DNA of 64,000 nucleotides. Source: Cerioporus squamosus (lineage: Eukaryota; Basidiomycota; Agaricomycetes; Polyporales; Polyporaceae). The notes beneath the pieces were generated by a model. The model was not told the origin of the DNA, did no database searches, and saw only the letters and a program-made list of their open reading frames with translations. How positions within the stretch are numbered: the first letter of the stretch is position 1; every line of letters begins with the position of its first letter. The stretch spans positions 1 through 64,000 of the forward strand of contig JABYQS010000030.1 of assembly GCA_022592435.1 (NCBI GenBank), given 5' to 3'. Below are positions 21,389-32,267 of this stretch, one piece after another. The translations under genes and the position numbers were made by a program.

Positions 21389-22289
21389 ATGTCGCGATGG
21401 AGACCACACACGCGGACTCGTGTGAGACGACTCGTGCCCCGATTTACAAGGAGGATGGCGGCACGAGCTCCGACTGCTCTCCGCCCGGAGTCCCCCACTC
21501 ACCGCGTTCTATGCCTCATGGTCGTGCACGCCCCCAACGGTCCCAGTTATGAAAACGTCCAGACGTCTCCTCCAGACTCTCGACACACCCCGCTTCCAGC
21601 TTCCTCTTCGCTCCTTCAACGCAGTCCCATCTCCAGACACTATGCTAGGTATGTCTATGTTACGTCGGTGAGGGGACTTCTGTGGCGGAAACCCGACACC
21701 GTCTCAATCCTCGTTCTCATACAGATGCTCTGCCCTCCAGTTTCAATCACTTCCACTTCTTCCTATACTCGTGAGGACATATATCACTCCGACCAATCCC
21801 TCAGCGTGCAGATTGAAGAAGCCGAGCTCAAGATTGTGGAGTTTGGTACAATACGCCGCGTACGACTCGGAGCTGTCGGATTCACCTTCGCACGTCTTAT
21901 GACCTACCCGCCTGTTGCAGACCGTCGGGGTAAGTCCCATACCATTACTCATTGCGTCGACTGTGTACTGATGCGTGCCTGATATACTTATCTCCACAGC
22001 TACAAGGAGCGCAACTGCCTCGAACAACCCAAGAAACCATCTACCACCTACTACGGACGTCCCACTCAATCAACGGATGTCGGCGATGCTCCGAGGATTC
22101 TCGCCACAGCGGCATCAAGCGACATCTGGCCTCGCCCTGCCCCACGCATATAAAGCCGACCCGGAGGGCGGCACGGAGCATCTTGCGCCCCGGAACTTCC
22201 TGCTCGTATCTCTCCTCATACTCCTCGCCGCGCTCCGATACTGTGCTTCCATCTTACTGCGCTGTTTAGCAAAGCAGGTCATGAGGTAG
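21389..22289 (+). CDS. Weak gene model with one C-terminal membrane segment
   Basis: A long plus-strand frame (21389 to ~21935) joins in phase through a GT-AG intron (donor gtaagt near 21931, acceptor near 22001) to a second exon ending at 22289. The second exon encodes NFLLVSLLILLAALRYCASI near its C-terminus, a single hydrophobic segment followed by a basic tail. The first part contains Pro/Ser/Thr-rich sequence and SVQIEEAELKIVEFGTIRR. The ATG at the 5' end is uncertain and an additional intron near 21649-21725 is possible. No family is recognised. Confidence 0.33.
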
Positions 22290-22664
22290 TGACGGAGGCG
22301 CTACTCCCAAGATGATGCGATCTCGAAGACTGCTGTGAGTATCGACTCACCACGCTTCATGCCGCCTCATACTTCTCTCACTAATTATAACACACAGGCC
22401 GGCCAGTCAGCTTTCCACAGTCAGCTACGATGCAGGGCCTACGAGAACGTGCTCTGCTATCCCAAACTATCGGGCTCTTGCATCGCCTTTCCGAGTCCGC
22501 CCTGCTGCAGCCTGTACTACTACTAGTAGCTACTAGCATGCAGAGTCCGAAGCAGGGCTCAGTGATCCTCCCGGGAGATGGGGTGAAAGATCATGGACTC
22601 ATAGTTGTGCGCCGTGTGATACATACTGGACAATTGATGCACTAGCTACTGCCCCGACATATGT

Positions 22665-23970
22665 ATGTGCGCTACCACAAGCATATCCGCCAATCCGTTC
22701 CTAGACCACCATCTCCGCGAGACTCTGACGGAAAGCGTGCCATACTGTTCTGGCACCCTGGAGCTGCCCGACGAGTGCTTCGAGCTCTTCTACGACGGTA
22801 CTCAACGAGACTTATCGCAAGCCGGGCAAAATGCAAGATGGACACGAGCGAGCGAATTTGTACTTCGCCTCGACGTCATGGTCCTAGAGCCTCCTCAGCG
22901 GGGAGCAGGTGAAGCGGAAAGTCACGGCCTCGCTGTACAAGCTCAATGACTCTGGCGAGTCTCTCGCTCTCGTGTTGAATATCACGGACACTGACTACAC
23001 GCGCATACACCCACGTTTTCAAGGAGAAGGCGCGTTCTTCAAGGCTCACAAGACTACCCCTCTCAACTCCAAAATGTTCGGCTCACTCGTCGTGGTCTTC
23101 CTGACGCCACACTCGGGCGGCCCTCGTCCTCCGTCACGACGACAAGGAGTGGACCTTCGACTCCAGCAAAATCTTCTCAGGCTCGTCCAACCGCGTCGCG
23201 TACGTCGCATTCTTCAGCGACGTCGAGCGTGCACGAGGTTCTGCCTGTCGACTCGGGACATCGCGTCACCGTCACGTACAACCTCCACTGGGACAACTCC
23301 AACCCGCGGGAGACCGTCCACCCTGACGGCGTGAACATCTTCGAGCCGACTAATGCCAACGCGAACAACGTTGGACGCGAGCTCTCCGCGCTCTTGGATA
23401 ATCCTGCGTCCATGTCCGAGGGCGATATGCTCGGCTTCCGGCTGCGTCACTCATACCTCTTCCCGCGAGTGTGGAACACAAGCGACCCCGATCCGCTCTC
23501 TGAACTGCCCATGTGGCTCAAAGGAAGCGATGCGGCCCTTATACGAGGCGTTCGGGGCCGTCGGACTGCAGCCCAAGCTGCGTTTCTCCACCGTGGCGGC
23601 CCGGGGCGGGTCGCCGGAATACGGCTACGACGAGAGACACGCCCTCCTTCCTGCTCGACCACACCGTCCAGTTCGACTTCTGGCAGGTCGAGGAGCCGGA
23701 GAGGGAGCTGCCGAGCGATCACGGCGGGGTCATCGTCCATACCACCCAGAAGCCCGGTGTTTCACCCTTCGACGACGAGCACATCGCCCCCGCAAGCTGG
23801 TGGACGCGGGAAACGTGATGTGGGTGACTGGGAGTGCGAAGGACGACGAGGATGTGATGGGGCTCCAGCTGGATCAAAGTCTGCCGTACTGTAGTGGCAC
23901 GCTGGAGCTGTCCGACGACTCGTTCGAACTCTTCCACGGCAATCTGGACAATCCGACACCGGCCTGTCAT
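22665..23970 (+). pseudogene. Degenerate tandem copies of the 2OG-Fe(II) oxygenase gene
   Basis: Pieces of the intact oxygenase gene at 26644 recur here in order but in three frames. They include the N-terminal block (VPYCSGTLELPDECFELFYD near 22739), KVTASLYKLND near 22920, MFGSLVVVFLTPHSGG near 23075, then HEVLPVDSGHRVTVTYNLHW near 23235 with FRLRHSYLFPRVW, and WVTGSA near 23822. Several frame shifts and an internal deletion of most of the N-terminal domain make it non-functional. Immediately after WVTGSA, near 23875, a second N-terminal block appears (SLPYCSGTLELSDDSFELFH). The locus is therefore one nearly complete dead copy fused to the first residues of another, a tandem-array junction. 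Confidence 0.75.
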
Positions 23971-24461
23971 TGACTGTCTGAATACCGAAGGTGAGCGCGA
24001 TGCGGCAAGCCGGGAATGGGCTTGTCAAAGCCAATGCGTGCACATGGGACGCCAGTGGGAGAGTCAGCGTTCCATTCACCTGCGTCAGCTGAGAGTCAGT
24101 CAATGCACGCCAGTGAATGAGACAGCGACATGAACAAAGGCTGCCGGACTTCGCCATGAATGCGCAGAGACCAGGCGCGATGTAGGCGAGGCCAGACAAG
24201 TTCGAGCGCGTGATGATATCCAGATTGCATGGCTATGATACAATTACACATGAGTCCTGTTACGACATCCTGTAGAGGTCAGGGTAAGCCAGCGCTCAGC
24301 TAGCACGACGATGGGCTGTGTACTCACCGAACATTCTCCGTGACCAACCAACACATCCTCGAAGCAGAGCGCAGTGTGTAAAAAATCTGCAGATCAACGC
24401 GATGGTGGATGGGATGGGACATGAACAAAGAGGAAATAGACGGCATAATCGAGACGCACCA

Positions 24462-24929
24462 TTATATCAGCGAGACACGGTGCCACTTCGCACGTTGGTG
24501 CTCTAGACCTAAGAACTTCTTGACGGCCTTCACGTCTTCCGGGTCGATGTGCGTATGCAGCGCCTCGTGGGAACTGTCGTCCTTGAAGACGAACAGCCAA
24601 GTCCGCTTCACCTCGTCCATGAGGATGACGCTGCGCATCAAGCGAGGGAGATTGGGAAACTCGAGGTACACCTGGTGAGGGAGCATCCGTATGGTGGACG
24701 CGTGCACTTTCAAGATCGCCATGTCCCTGTCTCGAGGAGACATCTGCGAGGTATCTTGGCCGTATACCCGTTGATACCTGGGAGCACTCCATCGACAGAC
24801 ACACTGCCAGTCGATGAGGACGCCGTATGCGCGCGTTGGAGATGGTCCTTGGGGAACACACTTGTTGGAGCCGCCAGAGCTCGATTCAGGAATGGGCGCG
24901 GAAGATGTAGAGGCGGCAGCGGCTGACAT
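24462..24929 (-). CDS. Module protein A, copy 1 (155 aa)
   Basis: Unrecognised protein; one exon, ATG at 24927-24929. After a Ser/Ala-rich start it reads PQGPSPTRAYGVLIDW, MSPRD, LEFPNLPRLMRSVILMDEVK, TWLFVFKDDSSHEALH, DPEDVKAVKKFLGLEHQRAK and WHRVS. It is the most divergent of three copies in this window, and the same blocks occur at 31428 and 40071. It is transcribed divergently from protein B copy 1 (PD-(D/E)xK-like), as in the second locus, with ~0.3 kb between them. It has no signal peptide, no helix long enough for a membrane and no catalytic motif that I know. Repeated pairing suggests a partner or regulator of B; that is inference. Confidence 0.7.
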   Translation of the reverse strand: MSAAAASTSSAPIPESSSGGSNKCVPQGPSPTRAYGVLIDWQCVCRWSAPRYQRVYGQDTSQMSPRDRDMAILKVHASTIRMLPHQVYLEFPNLPRLMRSVILMDEVKRTWLFVFKDDSSHEALHTHIDPEDVKAVKKFLGLEHQRAKWHRVSLI

Positions 24930-25149
24930 CGTCGAGAACTGGAGGAGGACGAGGAGCGGTTTGAGTTAAGACGAGGTGGAAATGGGGAGAACAACCACGG
25001 CGGGCGTTAGTTATGAGGCCGTTCAACTTGCTTACGTAAGGTTCTCAAGTAAGCATCAATAAGTAACTTGTTGAAGTCCCGTCGTTGAATTTATATAATC
25101 TGCCCTTGTTCCTTCCTCTCGATTGGCCTGCGAATCCGACCGTGGTACT
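24930..25149. promoter_or_regulatory. Shared upstream region of module A/B copy 1
   Basis: Region between the divergent starts of A (minus) and B (plus). It contains a TTATATAA stretch near 25091 facing B. Both genes may be controlled from here, as at the second locus. Confidence 0.35.
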
Positions 25150-26447
25150 CCCCGTACAATACCACCGTCACCACTCTAGTCAAGTTCCCGACGCCCATCG
25201 GCACTTTGTCCGCGGAGCAGCAGCACAACATCGAATTGTCGAGCGAGCGGCTGAGGCGCCTCGGGTTGACGAAGGCCGAACTTCTGTCGGCATGGCCTGA
25301 CGGATATAGTGACGCCTCATACCAAGGATCAGATGCAGACCACAGCGAGCCGGGGGATGATGGTAAGTCAAACCGTTCATACAGATCTCAGTTTTCTAAC
25401 GTCAGCATTTTCCTACATCAGGGCCGTCTGGTTCCCTCCGGCGATCGGCCAGGGTGAAGCAGTCTAACGCAAACAAGGGCAAGGCGGTACAAGCTCCGAA
25501 GCAGCGTAGACGTCGCAAGAAGACAGCTCCTCGAGCTGCGGCTGTTCGCAAGCGGCTTCAAGAGTACGAGTCGCTCCAGGATCCCTCTGCCACTCCGTCT
25601 TCGCCATCTCCGCCGCCGGCACCTCCAGCCCCATTAGCTGACGCAGGCAAGTGGCACGTCCGTACTTTCTCTTTGCCTCTGGCTGACCATACATCGTGAA
25701 CCAGACGCGGACGCAGACAAGTTCGAGTTGGATCCCGCAGAGATATCTTTCCAGGCCGAGTCTGTCGCCACTCAGGCGGACCGCGGAGCCAAGGACAACT
25801 ACCCCGACATCCTCGTCAGCCACAAGCAAGTGGTCAAGATGCGCAAACCGCGCGATGCTGCCTCCCTCCTGTCTTGGCTTGGGAGGCTGAAGGCGCAGGC
25901 ACGACATCAGTGCTTCCCCTTGATCGGAGAGCTCAAACGAGGCCCGGGTCGTTGCTTGCGCGACGAGGACCTCAAGGCCTCAATCCTCCTCCTTCTCAAC
26001 GAGGCCGAATCCGAACTCCTATACTACGTCGCTGTCTACTTCTCGTGCGACCCTCATGCGTCCTCCGTCGTCGCCGTCTCTGGTGCAGGTGGTTACTGGC
26101 GGTGGGCGGTGATTCGACGTGAGCACGTCCCATCGGTCCGGTTGGCCAGCCGCATGAACCTCAGCGCAGCAGATATGGCGGAACTCGATGCGTACAACGA
26201 CAAGTTCACGGCGTGCTTCGCAGAAGAGGAGTGGTACTACCTTGGCACGCCGGAGTCGGACGAGGAGTGGACGAGGCTTCGAGACGAAGGCTTGATCCCG
26301 ATTCTCGAGGCTCATGCTAGGGACTACCCTGGATCGCATGCTGTTCCCGTAGACGTCAAGGGGAAGGGTAAGATGAAGCAGTTTCCGGTGGGGAAGAGCG
26401 GATCGCCATCCACGAGCCGGGTTCTGAGGAGCGCGACTCGTAAGTAG
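25150..26447 (+). CDS. Module protein B, copy 1: PD-(D/E)xK nuclease-like, 5' end unresolved
   Basis: Paralogue of the gene at 40476. Conserved sequence starts upstream of 25206 (WYSPYNTTVTTLVKFPTPIG) and continues through LSSERLRRLGLTKAELLSAW. Exons end at 25362 and 25646 and the last runs 25705-26447. The second intron is GC-AG (gcaagt donor). The domain has YPDILVSH and, ~40 residues on, PLIGELKRGPGR, giving a P-D...E-x-K pair typical of the PD-(D/E)xK fold, followed by LLYYVAVYF and GGYWRWAVI. A Lys/Gly-rich basic tail (KGKGKMKQFPVGKSGSP) ends it. I find no in-frame ATG before the conserved part; an in-frame TGA near 25087 caps it. The first exon therefore lies upstream behind an unseen intron, or the copy has lost its start. 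Confidence 0.62.
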
Positions 26448-26643
26448 TAATGCATGTTTAATTTTTGTAACCGAGATATAGTCAATTGCACGCGTCCTGA
26501 AGCCTGAGGCCTGAGTACTCGAGTCCCCCGGTCACGAAGGCACCTGAGGAGATATACGTTTCGGGAACTCCCGGGCGTGCATGTCACGGATGCGCAAGTA
26601 CGAAACGGACGTGACGTCTGCCCCTTGTCCGCAAACCACGAAC

Positions 26644-28147
26644 ATGTCCGACCCACCGACCCTCGACCGCCTCCGCGAAGTCCTCACACAAAGTCTGCCG
26701 TATTGCAGTGGCACGCTGGAGCTGCCCGACGACTCGTTCGAGCTCTTCTACGGCACGGACTCCCCAAAGTATATAGGACGGCCCGCGATTCCTGTAAAGC
26801 TGACGAGCAGGGCCAATTTCCCCGACAGGTTCATCGAGCTCAACAAGACTGCCGACTCTCCAGACTCGCTCAAGGCGCTGCAGTCTGCCTGCGAGCCTGC
26901 GAAGTTCGGACGGGGCGACGAGACAGTGCTAGACGAGACCTACCGCAAGGCAGGCAAGATGGACACGAGCGAGTTCATGTTGCGCCTCGACGTGGTGCGC
27001 TCTGGGATACTCGGTGCCGCGTGCTCGAGCCTTCTCTGCGGGGAGCAGGTCAAGTGGAGCGTCACGGCAGAGCTGTACAAGCTCAACGTGTACGGTGAGT
27101 CGCCCGTTCAAGTTCTCGTGACTATATGCGCATATAACCACCGTCCCAGGCGAGGCCGCGTTCTTCAAGGCCCACCAGGACATCCCGCGCAACTCCAAGA
27201 TGTTCGGCTCGCTCGTCGTGGTGTTCCCGACGCCGCACTCGGGCGGTGCCCTCGTCCTCCGCCACGACGGCAAGGAGTGGACCTTCGACTCCGGCGAAAT
27301 ACTCTCCAACGCGCCGAACCGCGTCGCGTACGTCGCGTTCTTCAGCGACGTCGAGCACGAGGTCCTGCCTGTCGTCTCGGGGCATCGCGTCACCGTCACG
27401 TACAACCTCCATTGGGACGACTCCAACTCCAGGAAGACCGCGCACCCCGACGGCCTGGACATCCTCGACCCGCAGAACGCGAACGCGAACGACGTCGCAC
27501 GCGAGATCTCCGCGCTCCTGGACAACCCTGCGTTCATGCCGAAGGGCGGCACGCTGGGCTTCAGGCTGCGCCACTCGTACCCCTTCCCGCGGGTCTGGAC
27601 GGACGACGACCCCGATCCGCTCGATGAACTTCCCGGCTGGCTCAAAGGGAGCGATGCGGCCCTCTACGAGGCCGCCGAAGCGCTTGGCCTCACGCCGATG
27701 CTGCAAGTCTCCACGCACAAGAGGGAACAGACGATCCTACTGGACCGCTCTGTCCAGTTGGAGAACTGGGAGCTCAACGACTCGGAGGTCGCGCAAAAGC
27801 TGCAGAAGCTCGGTCGCGTTGTCGTCAACGACGCTGAATACTCGTATTCGGAGCTCGAGATGCAGGAACGGGTGACGTGGGTGACTGGCAGCGCCGAATA
27901 TGATATTGTCGAGGATTATGGGAAGACTTCGAGGAAGCCCAACCAGTTCTCGTCCCAGTACGTGGCGTACGGGAACGAGGCGAGCTTGGGGCACTTGTAC
28001 ATGATGGCGTGTCTGACTGTGCGGGTGGGGCCGGCGGGCAAGAGGACGCAGGCTAGAGCGGTTGCGCAGGCTAAAGCTGCGTCGAAGGTTGGAGGCGGCT
28101 CGAAGGCTGCAGCCGGGAGGATAGTCAGAGTCGTGGCCAAGGCGTGA
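26644..28147 (+). CDS. 2OG-Fe(II) dioxygenase family protein (prolyl-4-hydroxylase-like), intact copy (482 aa)
   Basis: Oxygenases of this superfamily couple 2-oxoglutarate decarboxylation to substrate hydroxylation; the substrate here is unknown. ATG at 26644. Exons are 26644-27094 and 27150-28147, joined in phase (Y-G-E) across a 55-nt intron. The N-terminal ~150 residues include LPYCSGTLELPDDSFELFYG and MDTSEFMLRLDV. The core starts at residue ~151 with MFGSLVVVFPTPHSGGALVL (residues 168-187) and RHDGKEWTFDS, then FFSDVEHEVLPVVSGHRVTV. This matches the double-stranded beta-helix core of many basidiomycete P4H-like proteins; the His of EHEV and Arg of GHR are likely the distal iron ligand and the 2OG-binding residue. 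The C-terminus is basic and Ala/Gly-rich. No signal peptide. Broken copies lie 3-4 kb upstream. Confidence 0.78.
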
Positions 28148-28910
28148 GCCGGAAGAGCTTGAGTTGTATTGCGGTTTCGGGCAAGTCGCGTCAAACATAG
28201 AGCGGCTATGCGAAGAGGTCAGTAGCTGTATGTAGGCATGGTGGATCAAGAACTCACAAATGACGGAAATGTCAGTAAAACGTCGCCTCGAGAGGCATAT
28301 ATGGCAGCGAAAATATGCCATACACAATGGCATCCCGCCGGTCGAGATGCGTCTCCAGATTGATAGAGCACCCGCCTTGTGGATATCCGGATCCCAGTGA
28401 TACGACGTGGCCGTCCACCTACTCGGCCCTGTGGTACGTCTTTGACCGAGGAGCTAGGAACAGCGACTCGGAGCGTAGGCCAGTCCGCGGAGTCTCGGGA
28501 GCGAGTTCTACAAGAGGTATAGAATCACTGTCGGCGGGAACGTTCGCAGACATGGCAGCATCCTCACCCCACTAGTACGATAGCTCACGTTCCTCGCAGC
28601 GGCGATCCGGGACAACAAGGGGCGCAGGCGCTTGCAAGACAACTTCTGTAGTGCTACGAGTCTCTGCTTCGTATACAAGTCCGCGCAGACAGCGAGCCAT
28701 GGCGGCGAGGATGATTTCTGAACGAGCCCGTTGTCATCGTTGTGGTCGTGGTCGTGGTCGCAGGTTAAGAAGGTTCGTATCGAGATTGATCGAGATCCAC
28801 GGTTACGTGGTCCATAGGCGCCTTCGCAGTGGCGGTTGTCTTCCGCTCTCATCATCTCGTCGCCGGCCTCGCACCCACCATGCTAAGAATGTCACTGATT
28901 CCGCAGCCAC
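28148..28910. other. Intergenic region, no supported gene
   Basis: Short frames only. Sequence near 28740-28765 is a small gtcgtggtcgtggtcg-type repeat. Nothing else stands out. Confidence 0.5.
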
Positions 28911-30522
28911 GATGTCCACTCAGGTAACGAGGACGCAAGCTCTGTGTGCGTTCGTCTTCCGAGAGGACACGCATGCCCGCTTCTTGTGATGCGGAGTCGG
29001 CACAAGACGTCGCTGACGACGCACTCGAGGTTCGTTGCCGACGGCCGCCGACGCGACCAGCTGGTTTGTTTAGTCCAGCGTCTTGTCATGGGTGACCATC
29101 TCATCTACTCTTGTCTTAGGAGACTTCTTGACATATGTAAGTAGCCGGTGACAACAGCGCCCTTCAGGCTTCCACACATCATCGCACTGACCGCCTGCAA
29201 GCGGGAGGTGTTCCGCCCACCATCGTCGAGCGGCGGCTTCTTCTGACCCTCACTGCCGGCTCCTGCGTTTATCTGGTGGAATGGCAACGCACCCCCCGCA
29301 GATGGGGACGAGTACACCGCCCGCTTCCATTCCTCACCTCTTCTGCCCTTCCTCTCGAGCTTCCGGTACGTATGCCGCTCTCATGTCCGGGAAGAAGTAC
29401 AGATTGACGCTGTTTTTGACATACAGCGCTTCGCGTGTCGCTTGATAAGTTCCTCACGTCCCAAGACCAACCAGTCTTCCACACACCCCCACGTCCACGG
29501 TCCTACGAGGAACACAGCACTAGGTCCGACGACTCCAACACGTACGATCTGCGCGACAACACGACGACCTTCCTGCCGATCCCGACAAGCGAGTACGTAC
29601 TCGACGCTGTGTCCGGATGATTTCGGTCTCATGATCTCATCTGAACTTAAACTTCGCAAGAATCGCCGCCACCGTACACGACAACATGAGCATGACGAGC
29701 CCGCGAACCAGCGACGACGCGCGAGGCGTGTATAGGCGTCCCATGTCCTACGACTCAGTCCTCAGTCGGAGCACACTCTCCCTCGCCACACCATACGCGG
29801 TACGCTCCATCTCCTGACTGTTGGCGCAGGCTCGCTTCTGAACCCTGACCCTGACCTACCTCGACTGACGCTGAACGCGCTTCGCATGACCCAGGAACGA
29901 CTTCGGTTCCTCTGCCTCGATCTCCCGTCTGTTCCTGTTGTTGATGAATCCGAACCTCCCGAAGAGGTCGTCCCGTGCGACATCCCCTTCGTCGATCTCA
30001 AGGGCGACATGATCACCGTCTCGGCCGCGCTCGCTCGGACGCTGCACCGAATGGGCTGCTACGCGCTCGCTGGGGGGAACTGCTGCCCGCTCCCGCAGGA
30101 CGTGGACTGCAAGCTCATGCTTGCGTTCCACGTGAGTTTGTGTCTCATATGCTTCAGGTTCTCAACGAGTGACTGTCGCTGTGCTTGCTACGTTCTAGTT
30201 CCCGGACTCTGGTCTGTTGGTCAGAGAGATCGACACCGTCTCGGAGGGCCGACGAATCTCCCTGAACCTCCTTGCCTTCCGAGTGGCACAGGAAATGAAG
30301 ACGTGCATGGTGAGCGCCATTTCCGCCGTCTTACTCTTGCTCTTGCTCTTGCTCGCTGCCACTGACTTCGACTCGGACTCGGTCACACAGGACCTCGCGC
30401 GAGAAGCAGGGCGGCCGATGCGGTACAACGGGCGCGACATACAGCTCGACAAGTTGGTCATGAAGCGGCTGCGGCGCGTCTCGAAGGACGCGTGGCAGCC
30501 TGAGTTCTGCATATGGTGCTGA
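28911..30522 (+). CDS. Unrecognised multi-exon gene truncated at a duplication junction
   Basis: The 3' exons are well supported by phase-0 GT-AG introns. One frame runs from about 29768 to 30131 (LPRLTLNALRMTQERLRFLC, PFVDLKGDMITVSAALARTL, GCYALAGGNCCPLPQDVDCK). It is followed by exon 30199-30309 (FPDSGLLVREIDTVSEGRRI, LLAFRVAQEMKTCM) and exon 30391-30522 (RPMRYNGRDIQLDKLVMKRL, WQPEFCIW). Plausible upstream exons from 28911 include MGDHLIYSCLRRLLDI and RRLLLTLTAGSCVYLVEWQR, but their joins are uncertain. The last codons abut, within two or three bases, a copy of the final exon of the Zn2Cys6 gene found at 62473. The native 3' end may therefore have been replaced. No domain is recognised; the mixed acidic/hydrophobic composition suggests a soluble protein. 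Confidence 0.42.
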
Positions 30523-30523
30523 T

Positions 30524-31290
30524 GGTGGGACGACTGGGGCACTTATATCAACAATGTCAGTGGGCTGCACAACCCTGGCGCGTCTGGGCATCACCATCAG
30601 GGTTCCGGGTGAGGGTGGATGTCCCATTCGCAGTGTGCGTGGTCGTTCTACTCCCTACTCCTACTCCTTAGTGTATCATCAGACCGTCACCTTAGACCCC
30701 TCACCCCCACTCCTTGGCTCGCTCGCTCGCTCGCTCCTCATCTCGCCTGGCGGTTGAGCCGCGAACAATCTGTACTCCACTCCATCCAACGTCGTCGTCG
30801 TTGTCGTCGCTATCTGCTCGCATGTAGCTATAGATACCTTGGTAGTTGCTTCCCGCATCCGTATCCGCATCCTTGCCGTCCTGTTGTCCTTGTCTTGGCA
30901 GAATTACCCCGTATCCGCTGAAGTTGTCCTTCAGCCTCTGAGCCTCTGTCCTGTGTCCATATACTGCCCCAGCCCCGTCCGACTCCGCTGTCGTTTGTGA
31001 CTAATTTGTATATAGTATTGTATCTCTCAGTCTTGACTGGGTGTCGGAACTGGAGTCCCACTTCGATCAGTCTGCCGACCTACACGGGGGTCGAGTCCAC
31101 CTCGAGGCTAGCATGTAGGTGCGATAGGTACGGGACACGACGGATGATAGGTCAGGAATCAGTGCGAGACTCCAGCCGGGATGTGCGTCGACCTCTACCG
31201 TGATGATGGCATTGTGCGGTACTGCAGTAGTAGGTGCCATGAGCGACGCCGGGACAGACAATTGTCCGCTCCTAAAGGTCATTGGGCAGT
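30524..31290 (+). repeat. Segment R copy 2: last exon plus downstream flank of the Zn2Cys6 gene
   Basis: Begins with a near-perfect copy of the final coding exon of the gene at 57964-62560 (WDDWGTYINNVSGLHNPGAS, ending in the same TGA at the same place). It continues through ~0.65 kb that also follows that gene, including gccgcgaacaatctgtactc and tctgctcgcatgtagctata. Ends near 31290, ~140 bp before module protein A copy 2. Unlikely to be expressed as a functional gene. Confidence 0.85.
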
Positions 31291-31427
31291 AGCTTTACCC
31301 GCACTGCGCATGACTCCATGGTTCGCCGCTTATAATTTATGGTAATTATGGTTGGTGGTTGAACCTGTCCCATATGTACTATCACGAACCAAGCCCCAGC
31401 CAGCCCTCTCTTCTGCATTGATCTGCA

Positions 31428-31907
31428 ATGTCTCCCTCTGCTGCATCAAGTCCTTCCGCACCCGGTCCAGACCGTGACACCTTACCCAAGCCCGTCAAGG
31501 AGTATATCCCACAGGAGCCCTCCCCAACTCTCGCATACGGCATCATCATCGACGAGGACTGCATCTATCGCCGGAGCATGGTCCTGTATAAAGAATTGCG
31601 TGGCGAAGATCCTTCGCAAATGTCCCCCGACGCCGCACGCAACGCGGTCAGCAGCATACGTGGTCTTGCGATCATGACGATTCCCGACGACATATACTTC
31701 GCATTTCCCAACCTTCCTCGCCTGAAGCGCAACTTGCTCATCAAGAGCGACATCGATGGGACGTGGCTGTTTATCTTCAAGGATAACAGCTCTCATGTCG
31801 CACTCCATGTCCCCCTGGACCCGGAGGACGTGAGGGGTGCGAAGAAGATGTTGGGCCTGCATCGGCAGGTGGCCAAGTGGCACCGCGTCTCCCAGTGTAT
31901 GTTATGA
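31428..31907 (+). CDS. Module protein A, copy 2 (159 aa), solo
   Basis: One exon, ATG at 31428. Very close to the copy at 40071: in the ~135-residue conserved part I count about six substitutions. Blocks: PSPTLAYGIIIDEDCIYRRS, GEDPSQMSP, FAFPNLPRLKRNLLIKSDID, TWLFIFKDNSSHVALHVPLD and GAKKMLGLHRQVAKWHRVS. Homology with the 40-kb copy extends ~90 bp upstream and ~150 bp downstream of the frame. Upstream, where the partner gene B should begin, the sequence switches to segment R; B is absent. The coding frame is intact despite losing the partner. Confidence 0.72.
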   Translation: MSPSAASSPSAPGPDRDTLPKPVKEYIPQEPSPTLAYGIIIDEDCIYRRSMVLYKELRGEDPSQMSPDAARNAVSSIRGLAIMTIPDDIYFAFPNLPRLKRNLLIKSDIDGTWLFIFKDNSSHVALHVPLDPEDVRGAKKMLGLHRQVAKWHRVSQCML

Positions 31908-32267
31908 CGGTACGTCCCTAATTGACAGAAATCTTCGACTCAAAAATTCTCTTACATAACCGTAACCTACACAGGTCGTTCTTCTTTCCGGTCTCTCATC
32001 TCCCCCCTCCTCCTCATGTGTCATAGATGGCAGTGCGTGAACATCTCCCTCACAGTCAGCAGGTGTTCGCAGTAGATCAATGCCAAAGTATTGGAAGCAA
32101 GATGGCAGTAAGAGGAGAGAGAAGTCTGTCTTCGAATCGAGCCGAACTTATGCCATACGTAACCTCGAGTGAGGAGTGACTTCAGTTTGACAATCCGTCG
32201 TGCGTTCAAACGCTGCTTGCATATGTATAATAACCAATAAAGATACAGATCTCTACGCCTCGACTCG

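Noticed and set aside
30524..30616. Independent small gene encoding WDDWGTYINN...
   Set aside because: It is a duplicated terminal exon of the Zn2Cys6 gene, without its own start codon.
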